From Nageia nagi (Eukaryota; Pinophyta): a stretch of DNA of 64,000 nt. The stretch spans positions 7,068,001 through 7,132,000 of the forward strand of contig JBITNC010000002.1 of assembly GCA_050084985.1 (NCBI GenBank), written 5' to 3'. The position numbers and the translations under genes were made by a program. Shown piece after piece: positions 1-13,100 of this stretch (the first letter of the stretch is position 1; each line of letters begins with the position of its first letter). Under the pieces are notes generated by a model that was given only the letters and a program-made list of their open reading frames with translations, was not told the DNA's origin and made no database searches.

Positions 1-39
1 ATAATAATTCATGGATCAAGATGTAATTATAAATATATT

Positions 40-660
40 TGTAGATTTATCTAATATCTTTGTAGAGTGGTCAAAAAAGGAGAAAATAAATCTCATCCTC
101 TATTGCATTAAGGTTACAAAAATTACAAATTCTTTTATCGCAAGGTGTTTTAGGTGTTTTATAGTAAGATAGTTTTCTTTTTTCTTTGGTGTTATCATCA
201 CTCTAAAAATTTTGAATTACTATATTTGCAATTTATACTTCTGATTTTTCACTATTAGAAGGGATTGTGTTATTATGTATACACCAAAAGTCAAGCCACT
301 TTTGTAAGTCCTTTAGTTAACCTCTTTTAATATATTGATGAGTTAGACAAGTTTGATGGGCAACTATAGGTAATCTATGGTGATCTAACTTTGTTAATTT
401 CTAATTGTATAATACATGTTATTTCAAAGCTTCACTTCAAGGGAGTAAACCCGCTTCCATGAGAAGGATAGGGTAAGGTATGTTAATTTTTATTTTGAAG
501 TTATAAGTGATAAATTATTTTTTAATTTGTTCAATTTTATTTTGTGTTTGTTTAGAAATACTTCCACCCCATACTTCACAACCATAGAGTATTATTGAAG
601 TTACAAGGGTAAGGAGAAAAGATAGATAAATTGTAATATATTTCCTCAAATTGGAATATT
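40..660 (-). mobile_element. LINE non-LTR retrotransposon, 3' end fragment
   Basis: Read on the minus strand, about 605-420 encodes a decayed C-terminal segment of a LINE ORF2 with the recognisable stretch ILYGCEVWGGSISKQ followed by PYPILLMEAGLLP, interrupted by a stop. This segment lies C-terminal to the reverse transcriptase in a LINE family common in plants. The lower-coordinate part (40-250) would be its 3' UTR and is T-rich. The same block recurs at 3.9-4.6 kb, so these are two copies of one family. It is non-functional. The family call rests on my recognition of the motif, not on a search. Confidence 0.6.
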
Positions 661-1629
661 ATTCCTAAAAATGATAAACAAGTAAACACAGCAAAGAAGA
701 AAAATTCTTTGGCACTATAACACTTTTAATCAATTCTTGTTGCTATTCAAAAATTCAATGGACAAGATTATGATTATTGGAGCATAAAAAGGGGACTTTA
801 TTAACTAGTAAAGACTTATAAGATATTGTCAATTATGGTTATGATGAGCTAATAACTTAGAATATTATTCCTCAAAATAATTAACAATTAAATAAGGCTA
901 CAAAGAAAATTTCTTTGGTACTATAACACATTCAATTAATTCTTGATAAGAGTTATTTTTCATAAATTGCAAATGTGCAATAAGCTAAGGATGCTTCGAA
1001 GGCTAAAAAAGAGGCTTACCAAGGTAATGATCAAGTAAAAGTTGTTAAGTTGTACACATTAAAAAAGAGTTTGAAAATTTAAAAATACAAGAATAAGAAA
1101 TTGTGAGTTTTCTAAGAGAGATGTAGTTACTAAGAGGGAAAAAGGTTCAGAAAGAAGGTTGTTGTCAAAAATATTTTGAGAACTTTAACATGTAGGTGGA
1201 ACCATATAACTGGAATCAAAGAAAACAAAAATTTAACTACTTACAAGTTTGATCAACTTGCAAATTCTCTCATATCATGTGAAGAGAGACTAAAAATATA
1301 TTTAGTGAAAATGTTGAATAAGTGTTCGCCTCAAAGGTGAAAGTTTAAGAGTGACAGTGTTGGTTCCATCTTTCTATGAGAAAGGAGACAAAATAAAAAC
1401 TTCTCAAGAGGAAGAGGAGGAATAATAGGTCATATCTGTAAAATTAAGAAACTTGTGATCGTAAAATTAAGAACTAATTCACATGAACTACATAGCAAAT
1501 TTGGTAGATGGACAATACCTAAAACACCTTGGGATAATATAATATGTAATATGTAATCTAAATGCCATAGAAGATGAAACTCATTTTCCCCTTATCTATT
1601 AACTTTACAAAGATATTAGAAAAATTTAT

Positions 1630-1745
1630 AAAGATTATTGTAATTACAACTTGATTTATGAATTCTTAGACCAAGATAATCAAAATAATCTTGGTAATTT
1701 TTACTATATAGCTTAATTCTATTAGAAATAATCATTTATATGCAT
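1630..1745. repeat. Inverted partial copy of the MITE-like repeat
   Basis: The stretch containing ccaagataatcaaaataatc and the flanking ttgatttatg is the reverse complement of the inner part of the neighbouring MITE-like repeat at 1785-2050 (accaagattattttggttatc). The two lie head to head, separated by a short (AT)n run at about 1771-1793. It carries no coding sequence. Confidence 0.45.
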
Positions 1746-1784
1746 AATTTTTTTATGTTTATCTTTCAACAAATATTGATATAT

Positions 1785-2050
1785 ATATATATATAAGATC
1801 ATTCTTTTAATATCCTTATAAACCCAATGGTTTGTAGGACCTATCAAAGTTTGTTCACAAATAAATATAAATTAGTTATGCATTTAAATGCTTGTTTCTA
1901 ACAAAATTAAGTTGTGTAATAAAATTACCAAGATTATTTTGGTTATCTTGATCCAAAAATTGATGGATCAAGCTATAATATTTTCGATAGGTCCTACAAA
2001 CCATTGAGTTTAGAAGTATGCTAAAAGACTTATGTTATGTTACTTATAGG
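1785..2050. mobile_element. MITE-like element with long inverted ends
   Basis: The two ends are inverted repeats. The left arm carries aacccaatggtttgtaggac (about 1812-1831) and the right arm carries its near complement gtcctacaaaccattgagtt (about 1991-2010). The similarity extends outward by about 25 bp on each side. The interior is AT-rich and non-coding. Related single ends occur at 3563-3640 and 5960-6045. About 265 bp with matching ends suits a non-autonomous DNA transposon (MITE). No target-site duplication could be fixed. Confidence 0.5.
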
Positions 2051-2950
2051 AAGAAGAATATTTAATAAAGAAGTGTTCAATGTTAGTAATGTAAAAGGTA
2101 TGTACATTTTGAAATGAATATAGAATCAAAGTTATTGATGAATTGAGAAAGATAATCTATGCCAATGTTGTTGTTGTTAGATATGTTCTGATATTAGAAA
2201 AAGGTTTCACATGCACTCCAACTAGATCATTCTAAAATTTGTATGCAAATCAAAATCTTAGATAAATACTCTTATGTCATTATTTTTTTTGTTATTTCTC
2301 TAAAAAATGATAGATTTATGATTTAAATATAAATATGAGGATCTGATTATGTTTGATACTTTTAAAACTTATGTGGAGAATGAAAGTGGGTATAATATCA
2401 AGTCTTTGAGGATTGGTTGGGTAAACATTACTGTTCTAAGAATTTCAAATAATTTTGTGATGAAAATGGCATCAAGATGCAACTCACACTTTCGTACACA
2501 CTCAACAAAATGAGACGAATAATAAAGAGAACTAAACTATTATTGAAATTGCAAAAAGCATGCTTCAAAATGAGGGGTTAAAAAATTCTAGTTAGATTGA
2601 TGCAATTGCTAAAGTAGTTTATATTCTTAATAGGATTCCGACAAATACACTTAACAAGATGACTACTTATGAAACATGGTATATGTTTATATTCTTAATA
2701 GGATTACAACAATTTCACTTATTTTAGAGTATTTGATTGTTTAGATGTTCAATTTAATAATATGAAGAAGCAACTTGATCCAAATAAAAAACCTTACATA
2801 TTTATTGAATATTCTAGAAGTAGCAAAGCTGAAGAATACGAATTTCAAGTACTCTCTCACCCCTATTTGACCTTGCACAATTGTTAACTTGAATCTTCAC
2901 TTCTAAATTGTGGTCATGTTTGTTATGAATTAGGTGACAAAAAGGTTAAA

Positions 2951-3562
2951 GTTAGAAAAAGAATCAAATATATGCAATCAAATAAAATAAAAGTTCCTTC
3001 AATTAAATTGTAACTATCACCATCAATTATTTAATGAGATGTCATATATTCTCTTTATTCAAATAATAGGTAGTAGATATAACTAAAGGAAAATAGAGAC
3101 CAAGAATCATTCCCAACCTCTATAATTGGATTGTATTTACTAATAGTAAAGTATTAAAATCTTGTTAAACTTGAAGTATTCCAATAAATGTGGAATCAAG
3201 GAAACACATATTGGAAACATGAATATAATATATTGTTTGCTAATAAACCCCACAATAGCATCAAAATTTCCCTTATATGGATTATGGCAATTTTTGCTAA
3301 GAGGATTTTAAAGGCCCTACGGTTGTGCTTTGAGCAACATCAAACAAAATATTGGATCTATCAATGAATATTTGATATGATGAATGTCTTTAACTAGGAT
3401 ACTTTGGTTAGTAAAATTTAAACTCGTAGTTGAGTGGCAATGTCTACATCATGATATTTTCAAGCTACCATCCATCTATGCCATAATACTCAACCTGTAA
3501 CAAAATATTTATTTTTAAATATAAATTTGTTGCCCAAAATAATATGTATCAACTCAAAGAAG
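2951..3562. other. AT-rich intergenic stretch, nothing recognised
   Basis: No open frame, repeat end or RNA gene could be supported here. It may be further decayed copia sequence, since it directly follows the copia remnant. Confidence 0.4.
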
Positions 3563-3780
3563 TTCTTATGATATGATATGTCTTTTATTATCCTTTTAAA
3601 CCCAAAGGTTTGTAGGACCTATCAAAATTTGTTTAGACAAGAAAAGAGAATATATCAATTAAGTATTTGAATGATTATTTATCATATAATTTAGTTGTAC
3701 AATAAATTCACCAAGCTTATTTTGATTATCATGGTTCAAAAATTTGTAGATTAAGTTGTAATCACAAATACCTTTGTAAT
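3563..3780. repeat. MITE-like repeat, second copy (one end kept)
   Basis: Begins with the same arm as the element at 1785-2050 (cctttt then aacccaaaggtttgtaggac, followed by ctatcaaaatttg). The interior also matches (accaagcttattttgattatc). The opposite arm is missing. The sequence instead runs into the LINE 3' region, as it also does at the window start (about 9-65), suggesting both were copied together. Confidence 0.45.
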
Positions 3781-3789
3781 CATAGAGTG

Positions 3790-3910
3790 TCCCATGTTCA
3801 AATCCCAGCAAGAGTGATACAATGTACTCCATACAGTCATCCCATAGATGGCTCTTGGTCTCCCATAGACGTTAATAAAAATTTCTATTTTTCTTTCTTT
3901 CTTATGTCTT
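3790..3910 (+). mobile_element. Short SINE-like insertion with TSD
   Basis: A 121-bp insert is bounded by direct repeats atagagtg at 3782-3789 and 3912-3919. Near its left end it has gttcaaatccc (3796-3806), a good match to the RNA polymerase III B box of tRNA-derived SINEs, and it ends in a T-rich tail. The paralogous LINE fragment at 40-130 lacks the insert, which supports a real insertion. No A box lies upstream, so it is probably 5' truncated. Confidence 0.5.
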
Positions 3911-3914
3911 TATA

Positions 3915-5580
3915 GAGTGAAAAAAAAATAAGTCTAATCCACTCTAGCATTTAAGTTAGAAAAATTACAAATTATTTTATTTGAAGGTGTTTTTGGTACT
4001 TTCCATCTACCACTTTCACTATAGAGTTCATGTGAATTAGTCCTTAATTTTGCAATTACAAGTTTCTTTTAAAATTAATAATCTATGTGGATATGAAATA
4101 AAAGAAAGAAATAAATTATATTAATTTCCATGGATGACCAAAAAGGTCAATGGGACTTAAGGGTATACAATTCTAAAGCAACATAGTGGGCTCAGTGGCC
4201 CTCATTCAAAGCAAACCATGAAAAGTCTAAGAACAATAAAGGGGCTAACCTCTAAATAGTCGACAAAGAAACATAATAAGCAAACATGGTCAAGTTTTGG
4301 ATTAATGATATATTTATAATAAGATAGTTTTCTTTCATCTTTGATTTTGTCATCATTCCAAAAAAATTAAATTACTTTATTTGCAATCCCCAAAAACCAA
4401 TCCATTTATCAAAGTTTGTTGGGCCACTTTCAATTTGAAGTAACCCAACTTCCATGAGAAATATATTCCTAAAATTGAAATTATGAAAGATAAATTGTTT
4501 TTGAATTTTCTAAATTTAATTCCAAGATTATCGAGAAATACTTCCACCCCAAACTTCACAACCATAAAGTAATAAGGTAGAAGAAAAGAGTTTTCTTTTT
4601 TGCTTGGTTCCAAAGTCCTACATCACTTACTTTCCAAGCCATAGAAGGCTTTCCACCATGTAGATATTATTTTTTCAACACTTAAGTTCCAATTTAGTTT
4701 ATGATTTATGTCAATACCTAAAAATTTGTAAGAGTAAACCATCTTTAAAAGTTTATTATTAAAGAGGATTGTAGGGTGGACTACTTTTAAGATTTAATAA
4801 CCATAATTTTGGTTTTATCTAAATTAATTGTTAATACAAATAAATTGCAAAATGTTTGAAGGATATTTAATTGTTTAATAAGATCAACAAGATATCTAGC
4901 TTACAAGACAATATCATTTGCATAAAGGAGAAGAACAATAACAAGGTTATGAAGGTTGGTATCTACACATCCAACTTCTTCAAAAACAAATTCTAGTTAG
5001 TCTATGTCAATGCCAAATAGAGTAGGCGAAAGTGGGCAACTTTGCTTAAATCCAATATTGCAACTAATTTCCTCATACCATCCTTGATTAATTCTAAGTT
5101 TGGCAATAACTTGTTCATAAAGTCTATAAACAACTAATCTTAGTTCACAAGGTAAATCTGGATTAGCAAGCAAATAATTTTTTTTATCATTTTGATAATT
5201 TTCAGCGATAACTCAAAAAGTTAAGATGTGATCAATTGTTGAATGTTTGCTTCGAAAACCAACTTGTTCTAGAGCTCTTAAATTATTGTCATCAAACCAA
5301 CTACTAATTTTATTTTTTGTAATACTACCATAAAGTTGCATTTATCTTTAGATTTGTAAATAGAAACAATTGAGCTAACAATCCATTGCTTAAAAAATCC
5401 TTCTTTAAGAGAAGCGTTGAAAAGGGTTTGGATATGGGGAGAAACAATAGAGCTACCTATTTGTAAGAATTATGTTTGATATCCTTCTATATCTTTGATC
5501 TTCCCATTTGATAATCTTTTAATTCCATCCTTAATATCATTTAAAGATAAACATTCTTTTGGTTAAAAGCTGGCATACGT
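3915..5580 (-). pseudogene. LINE ORF2 reverse transcriptase, decayed
   Basis: On the minus strand, from high to low coordinates, several LINE reverse-transcriptase blocks can be read. A fingers/palm segment includes LYEQVIAKLRINQGW (about 5070-5120). The block FKQSCPLSPTLFG (about 5015-5055) corresponds to the usual KQGCPLSPTLFG. The catalytic box is LLYANDIV (about 4907-4930), where YADD has become YAND, and LTINLDKTKIMV follows (about 4800-4835). The C-terminal GCEVWGGSIS motif is at about 4540-4570. Stops and frameshifts are frequent and the second catalytic aspartate pair is altered, so it is inactive. About 4010-4300 looks like a later insertion, since it is absent from the paralogous copy at 40-660. 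Confidence 0.65.
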
Positions 5581-5959
5581 TAACAATATTGTGAAGTATA
5601 CTACTTACAATTGCCAACACCATCAAGTTGAGATGTGTTGTAAATCAAAAGAATGTGTACGAGAAGAAAGATGATTACATTTCAAATCATTTGATTAGAA
5701 AGGGGAAGATCTTAAGATTTACCAATCCAAGACCAATTTTCTCAATTTTACCAATCCATCCAAAAATCAATTACATCAAACAGGCAACTTACAATAATAA
5801 ACTCATAGGATCCACACTGCAAATTTTGTAGTGTAGAATATTTAATTTACCCTGTTTTGATTACATGGTTTTGTTTCCACTGAAATATCTATCTATATTT
5901 ATAACGATTGTATATTTTCTATTTAATTATGTGAAAAACAATCATTCAATCACTTGATT

Positions 5960-6045
5960 GGTATCTTTTCTTTTCTGAACAAATTTTGATAGATCTTACA
6001 AACCATTGGTTTTAAAAGAATGTTAAAAAACTTATCTATCATAAA
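5960..6045. repeat. MITE-like repeat end, third copy
   Basis: Contains gatagatcttacaaaccatt followed by ggttttaaaagaatgttaaaa and acttatctatcataaatacc. This is the right arm of the element at 1785-2050 with a few substitutions. Only one end is visible. Confidence 0.4.
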
Positions 6046-7135
6046 TACCAGAAAAATTGCAGATCCACTTAATCCCAAATTAGTATTTAATTTCGACATA
6101 TTAATAGTTATAGCTTTAACAGCAATAACAATGGTGATTTATGGCATCCCACACAAAGTTTTTCCACTTGAATTGAAATTAATATCACAAGCTTTAACAA
6201 CTTTTTTCAAAAAAATACGATAATACTTTTATTTCTGGCCACAAGCACAACGCAAATACTAAAACAAACGTCCCAAAATGAAACAAAATAGTCTCTGAGA
6301 TGCTTGTGACCAAAAAGGGCAAATTCTCAGTTATGTTTGAACACTTGCAATTGAATTTAATTTGAGAGATTAGGTTAGGGAATTCAATTATTATAAATAA
6401 CAAATAATTGGATTGGCAGATACTTATGCGTAATATTATAAATCATTTTGCTGATTGCTTGTGATTTGGGACACGATAATTGCAATTTCCAGTTGAACAT
6501 GTTAATCCTCTACTATTATTCATATCATACAATCCGTTTCTGACCTCAGACATGGATTTGATTTCTCAGCCAGATAATATGTTAACAATAGCCAATATGG
6601 CCTTCACAACTTTCACATGATACACTGATTTTATAATTTAGGACCATGAGAGAAGAGGTAACAGCATCATTGGGCTCCGAATACCAAAATTTTCTGTAAG
6701 GTCCCAAGTAAAGTACTTTTACAGCTCTCTGATCAGACAGAAAAATGAAATTATACTGATCTAAAGTCCTGTAAATAAGAATTTAAATTAAAACAACTAT
6801 CAATTTCTTTTGATAACTCGGACAAATGTGCTGGAATTTAAACATGAATGTAAACTGCACCATAGCCAAGTCGTAATGCCAGCCAAAATTGCAACTCAGA
6901 TTTGACTCATCGTATAATTACAGCTGCAAAAATGGAACAAAAGGCTTATCATACGCGACATACATCACAAAAAATACATACTAAATGCTTGAAGATTGAC
7001 GCCAAGGAAATTAAACAAACAAAAGGAGAAATTGAAAAGAAACGTATATAACCAAAAGGGCTTACCATAGAGGAATTCAAACTTAAGAAATGATGTGATT
7101 AGCCATGCACTATATGTTCATGTATCTCAGGATAA
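6046..7135. other. 3' flank / 3' UTR side of the APC3 gene
   Basis: Non-coding sequence immediately downstream (minus-strand sense) of the APC3/CDC27 stop codon. The first few hundred bases below 7136 should be the 3' UTR, but no strong poly(A) signal could be fixed. A minus-strand AATAAA at about 6228-6233 is about 900 bp away. Open frames here are short and show no recognisable protein. Confidence 0.4.
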
Positions 7136-10100
7136 TTACAATTGATCCTCAATATCATCAGGTACATGTAACTTTTCGATAGCAGACTGTTACACAATGT
7201 TCCATATATTAAATGAGGTACAAACCAAATGAAGAAACTGCAAAATATTTATAATATTCAAAAAATGTCACACTGAAGGACCATTGAATTGGAAAAGGAA
7301 GAGGTTTGCAACCTTTATTAAAGCAATATCCGCAGTTGATGGTTTCAAATCCAGAGCAAGACCATAATAATACATCGCACGCTCAGGAACATTCAACCGT
7401 TTGTAAATTTTGCCAAACAAGGAATACACACTGCTTTCACGAGGTGCCAGATCTTTTACCCTCTCCAGTTGTTCAAGAGCATCCTTAAGTCTTTCAATAT
7501 CAAATAAAACATTTGCTTTCTGAAATAGGGGCATAGGGTTCTTGGGATCAAGTAGGAATGCTTGATCTAGCAATTGGAGTGCATCATCATTTCTCTACAA
7601 TATATAAAGGTGTTACGTGAATTAGGTTAGAAGAAATCCCTTTTGTATGACAGCAGGCATGATAAAACAAAAAAGACACATGATAGCCAAAGCACAGGAA
7701 TAACAAAAGACATACAAGAAAAATACAGTTCTAAAAAAATTCAAAATGAAAAGACAAAAACGTGAAAATAAAATCATTTTTGTTGACAGATGCACTCCCA
7801 ATTATGCACGCAGAGAATCATTTAGACACAAAATTCCTTGTAGATCCTATCGGTGCTGTGGCTATAAGATTATCCAATGATTCAAAGTCAAAATTATTCA
7901 GAGAGTACTATGAAATTCAACCTTCAGATTATGCATAGTCGAGCCAAGGGCGCATGTTAAAGTGGAAGAACAGTGATTTATAAGACAAGCTCTTCGAATA
8001 TGATGCTCAGCAAAATCGAATTTTTCCTGCTTGATATATATCACTCCCAGGCCAAACCTGCCACACAGAAGAACAGTCAAATACTTCGCTCTCATGCTCT
8101 TTCCATGTCTTTCAATTCCACATAAATGCAGTATGGACTGGTAAATCACCAGGCATTATAATGCCGAGGGTCAATTCTCAACGCACTTCGAAAACTGTTA
8201 ATACCATTCTCAAACTCCTCCATAGCTAAATATCTGTGAAACAAGAAATTGACCAATGAAAATTCACGTGTGCATGATGAATATTGAATAAAAAAGAATA
8301 TAAATCTTGAAATATGTGTTCAAAACATACTCATGACCACAAAGTGTATGGGCATAAGTAAAACGAGGATCAAGCTGCAGTGCCCGTTGAAATGTTTTCA
8401 AGGCAGTTTCATGATCATTTTGTAGACTGTAGCAATTCCCCAAAGCACACCTGCACATCATTATTTCCATTTTCAAATACTAACAAACCAAATCAATGTC
8501 ACCATAATGCAAAACAATGATCTTAGTTCTAAAGCACCTCCATAAATGTAGATAACAACAATATAACTAAAAAAAAGCACTCAACATGAACTTGGTTCCG
8601 AAATAATGATCAATATTCCAAACAAAAGTAATGAACTTACCAAGCCTGAGGAGATAATCGATCAATCGCATTCAGTTCCTGAGCTAAGTAACTCAACTTC
8701 ATCTCCTCCTTCATATGCTGCAAATACCAAAAAATGATGCTAGTTAAGGATAGGCAATGAAGCTGGAACCTACTGTACGTTATCTTCCATATACCTAAAT
8801 GCAAAATTTATACTATATTTCGATAAAAGTGATAGACCTGTAAAGGGGGCAATATCTAATGCCAATTTACGTTTTTACAAATTTTCATTATCATCTGTAT
8901 AGCAAAAATAGTTTACTAATAAATTACTACCAAAATATAGAGGAATTCAGTCCCTATTAATTATCAGTGATAATTTTCTTCTTTTGAGAGGCATATTTCA
9001 TAATTATCAATAACCAAGGTAAACACAAACATACCATATCACTACAGAGTAGAGAAACCACTAACAGACTGCCATCTCAAAATGATAAAAAGTCCAAAAC
9101 AAAATCAAGGAAATGCTTTTGTGATTGGTGTTTTAAATAACTTTTATGTTACATAATCCTTGTCAGTACCATTGTATCCAGTTTTTTCTTTTCTTATTGA
9201 TCTTCTTTTCTTATTGATCTATGAGGGTCACAAGTGGATATTAATAAATTTTTCTTCCTTTCTTGAAACATAGATAGCACAACTGTAAAATGTTTGTCCT
9301 AATCTACATAAAGTCAGTACAAATCTTCAGCAAAATTTGATGAAATGTTAAAACACAAGCACAAGACAGAAAAACGCAAAGTTGAAAGTCCTCAGAAATT
9401 GCACGTGTGAGCTAAAATAAGAATTTACACATTTAATCTTCCCACATGTCCTAGACTAAATATTTTATTATTGCTCTGAATATTTTTATAGGGAAATTAC
9501 TCATATTTGATAATATCTGTGAGCACCAAAAAGGAATCTAGTCACATTATTTATTTATACATACAAATAAACTACTCTCAATCATGTACACAAGGGTGGC
9601 ATGGTTGTGATTGCAAACAGTTCTCTCCTTTGAAGTCCCGTATTTGAATCTCTATACGGACACAGGTACCTGTACGGACACCCAAAAATCTCCTGTGGCT
9701 TTGCTTTAGTGTGGTATGCCCAGATGGGACTGTGATGCCGGCCTCCTAAGAGTGGCTCTAGAGGCTTCTCCACCCTAATAGTTTAATATCACAAAATGTT
9801 CAGGGAGTTAGGCGAACAATGGGTATAAAAACTATCAAATGATGAAAAGAGAGTCCATGTTCAAATCCCACCCCACACATGATGGTGATATAACTCAAAT
9901 GCCACAAGATGGTCACAGGTCTTCAATTCCGAACCATTTTGTAAAAAAGTTGGGATCCTTTCAACACCCCTTTTTAACAAAAAAAAAAAACTACTGTCAA
10001 TCATAAATGGACTAACCTTTCTTGACAAAAATAAGTATACATTGCACAAATATCTACAGATAGTCAATACAAATCTTCAGCAAAATTTGATGAAATACTA

Positions 10101-13100
10101 AAACACATGAACAAAACAAGAAAATGCAAAGTTGAAAGTCCTCAGAAATTGTAGGCATGAGCTAAAATAAGCATTCACACATTTAATCTTTGCACATGTC
10201 CTAGACTAAATATTTTAGTATTCCTCTGAATATTTTTATAGAGAAATTACCCAAATTTGGTAATATCTGTGAGCAGTGAGCACCATGAAGGGATCTAGGC
10301 ATATTATTTATTTATACATAAAAAGAAACCACCGTCAATAATAAATGGACTAACCTTTCTTGACAAAAATAAGTATATATTGCACAAGTATCTGCATGTG
10401 GAGAGGAGGATTAAATGACATACATAAAGCACTGTAGAGTAGATATCCATTCCTTCTACATTGTAAGGAGACATGCGCCGAGCCCAACTAAAAGCACGCT
10501 CTGCCTCAAAAAAGTTTGTCATTTCAAAATTTACCTTCCCAACCTATACAAACCAATTATTGATTATGGAATCAGAAAGGTGAAAACAACATAATATTTC
10601 AGCCTCCACATATGTCATCTTGTCATACAAATAAGTATAAAAATATAGAAACCTCAAAAACTATTAAACTCTTAAAAAGGTACCTTGCCAATAGCTAGAT
10701 TCTAGAGAATGTAATAGTAAAGAAGAGGCAACCCATGGTTATGTTGTTTACATCTCAATTGCAATGAAAAAACTTAAGACACAAGTGCATTTAACTTTCC
10801 CTCTATTCATATATGCTAAAATTACATCATCTGTTCCAATACTTGTCATTCAGAACAAACATAGTATTATATATAACAAAGTCTACAGCCATTCCAAAAG
10901 AGAATTGACCTGGCAAAGAACCCATCCTGTAGTATATTGTTGATGTGGAAGTTTAGAAAATGCTTGTAAAGCCTCCTGTTCGAAGCACAAATCGAAAATG
11001 ATAAGAAACTCCGCACATCACATCTCATAATAATGCTTCCCATCTTAACACAAAAGGTGAACCAATTCAAGATTATGCTAAAATATACACAAAGTACCTT
11101 GCATCTATACATGCAAGAATGCCTGAATGCTTCACCAAGAACATGAAGAAGCCCTAGAAGCTCTAACGAACCCTCTGCAACCCTTGAACCACGGTTTAAA
11201 ATGTTTGATCGATTACGCATTCGGGGTTCATCTTCCATTTGAATAGACCCAAGACGCCTGGAATGATTGAAAGTATTATCTTCTGGCCCAGAGTCTTCAA
11301 AAGAATCAGACTTTTTCCCTGCAAAACACAGTGCAAACAAACAAGACTTTTTCACAAGATACCACCAATACAAGAATTAATGTGCCATCGTATTCACAAA
11401 TGTTATAACAGTGGATGTAATTTTGTGTACATAGAGTGTTTCCATCATTTTTGTAGTTTCTGTTGTCATTTACAATGCATAGTAAAGGTTAGAATATGGG
11501 TGTTCATTCCTAGGATTCTAGTAGAACAGTCAGTACCAAACTCAATGATTAAAAGAAGTAGAACAGACTCAAACGTTACTAAGCTAAGGAAAGGAAAAAG
11601 CTGTGGTTCAACAGCTGCCCCACTTACGGGATTGATACTCAAGAGACGTAATCATCAGGAGGAATTAAGAATTGAATATACAGATCTTTGATTTTAAGAC
11701 GTTGATTAAAAAAGTGAAAAATACTGCAGATGATGTTCCGTCCTGCAAGGATGCACAGGAATTCTACATTTCGGTTATCATTCCAAATAGGATCATGTAC
11801 ACAAGCAGAATACGTGGAAAGATACAAGTAAAAAGCCATTTGACCAAATCAAAGAAATATCTAAAGCTTTACTAGAATAAGATATTGTACTACAGAGATC
11901 ACATACATTTGCTACATTACTTAAATCATGCATATATGATGTGTGGAAGAAGCCTCACAGGATTTTGAGATTTCATTTATGCTCTTATCATGTTGGATAA
12001 AGAGTACATATTTACAAGGATAAGCTCTTGCACCCGATTTCATTATCAGGGTTCCAAAAAGTAATCATAAGCACTGATAATTGCTTTTTCACAAATAGTT
12101 TTTACAAAGAATTATGTAAGAAAGTTGGACGTCTGAATTCATCATGTCAACCTTGAATTGACAATCACATGGAAGTCATGAACAAATGTAAGCAGCACAC
12201 ATGGCAGAATTGGGAAGAATGATGAACTGCACTGTATGCCCTCTAAGGATAAACTCAAGGCCATCATTGAAGTACCAAAAGATAAATCCTAGAAGAATCC
12301 CTAAAGTTTATACAGTTACTGCAAAAGAAAATTAGTTTTTGTATCTTAAAAAATAGTGAGAAAAACTAAATATTGTCCGCAAAGTTCTATGGAGCATTAC
12401 AAGTTCAAGTTCAATTAACAAATAAATTAATTTTGAATAAAGGAATGTGATGGAACCCGAAAGAATTTCAAAGATACATAATAGAGATCTATGTTGAAGA
12501 AAGTCCAAAAATGTGGCTCTGATAAACTTACAGAATCTTAACTGTCTATAAAAGAGATAATATGTGAGAACTCAGATATCAAACGCAAGTTGCTGAATGT
12601 ACAAGCCATCTTACAAAGTTACATAGGCAAGGCTACACATAAAAATTGACCCCTTGGAATATTAAAGGTACACAACTTTTATTGACGTGGTTTACATGTA
12701 AAATATAATTGTTAATATTGTAACCATGGAATAACAATCCTCAAATTTCCTAATGGCCATTTTAAAGTAAAAAGTTGCATTGATATACCATCTTCCAAAA
12801 TGCTGTCCATGGCCAAAGAATGACTTTTACGAACAGTTGCATTGCGAAGAGTACTTGTTGTATTTATCTTGTTTGCTGCTGATAACCCTCCCACAAGTTT
12901 AGAAGAGGGATTTCCAGTTCCATTGCCCCCCACTGGAAAAACAGACGAGCTAATTTGTACAGTTGCATCCCCTGAAAGCCTTGTACTCCGTCGGGGTCCC
13001 ATCTCAGAAAATAACCTTCCTGATACCTGCATTAAATTGTCATCTTCTAATTAGATGAATCCCCAAAGTCCAAAATAACTAGATAGCATCCATAACAATA

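Larger units (their letters stand above)
661..2950 (+). mobile_element. Decayed Ty1/copia retrotransposon remnant
   Basis: Two conserved copia pieces are visible on the plus strand. Near 745-800 a gag N-terminal motif reads KFNGQDYDYWSIK. Near 2480-2690 the integrase region reads approximately IIEIAKSMLQNEGLKN and then VYILNRIPTN with TTYETW, corresponding to the usual copia block before the reverse transcriptase. Many stops and frameshifts separate them. No LTR or primer-binding site was found, and a MITE-like repeat (1630-2050) sits inside. No reverse transcriptase could be recognised downstream. It is a dead relic. Confidence 0.55.

Noticed and set aside
11239-11691. 150-codon plus-strand open frame
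   Set aside because: It is antisense to an APC3 exon (11318-11098) and intron sequence. No recognisable domain; chance frame.
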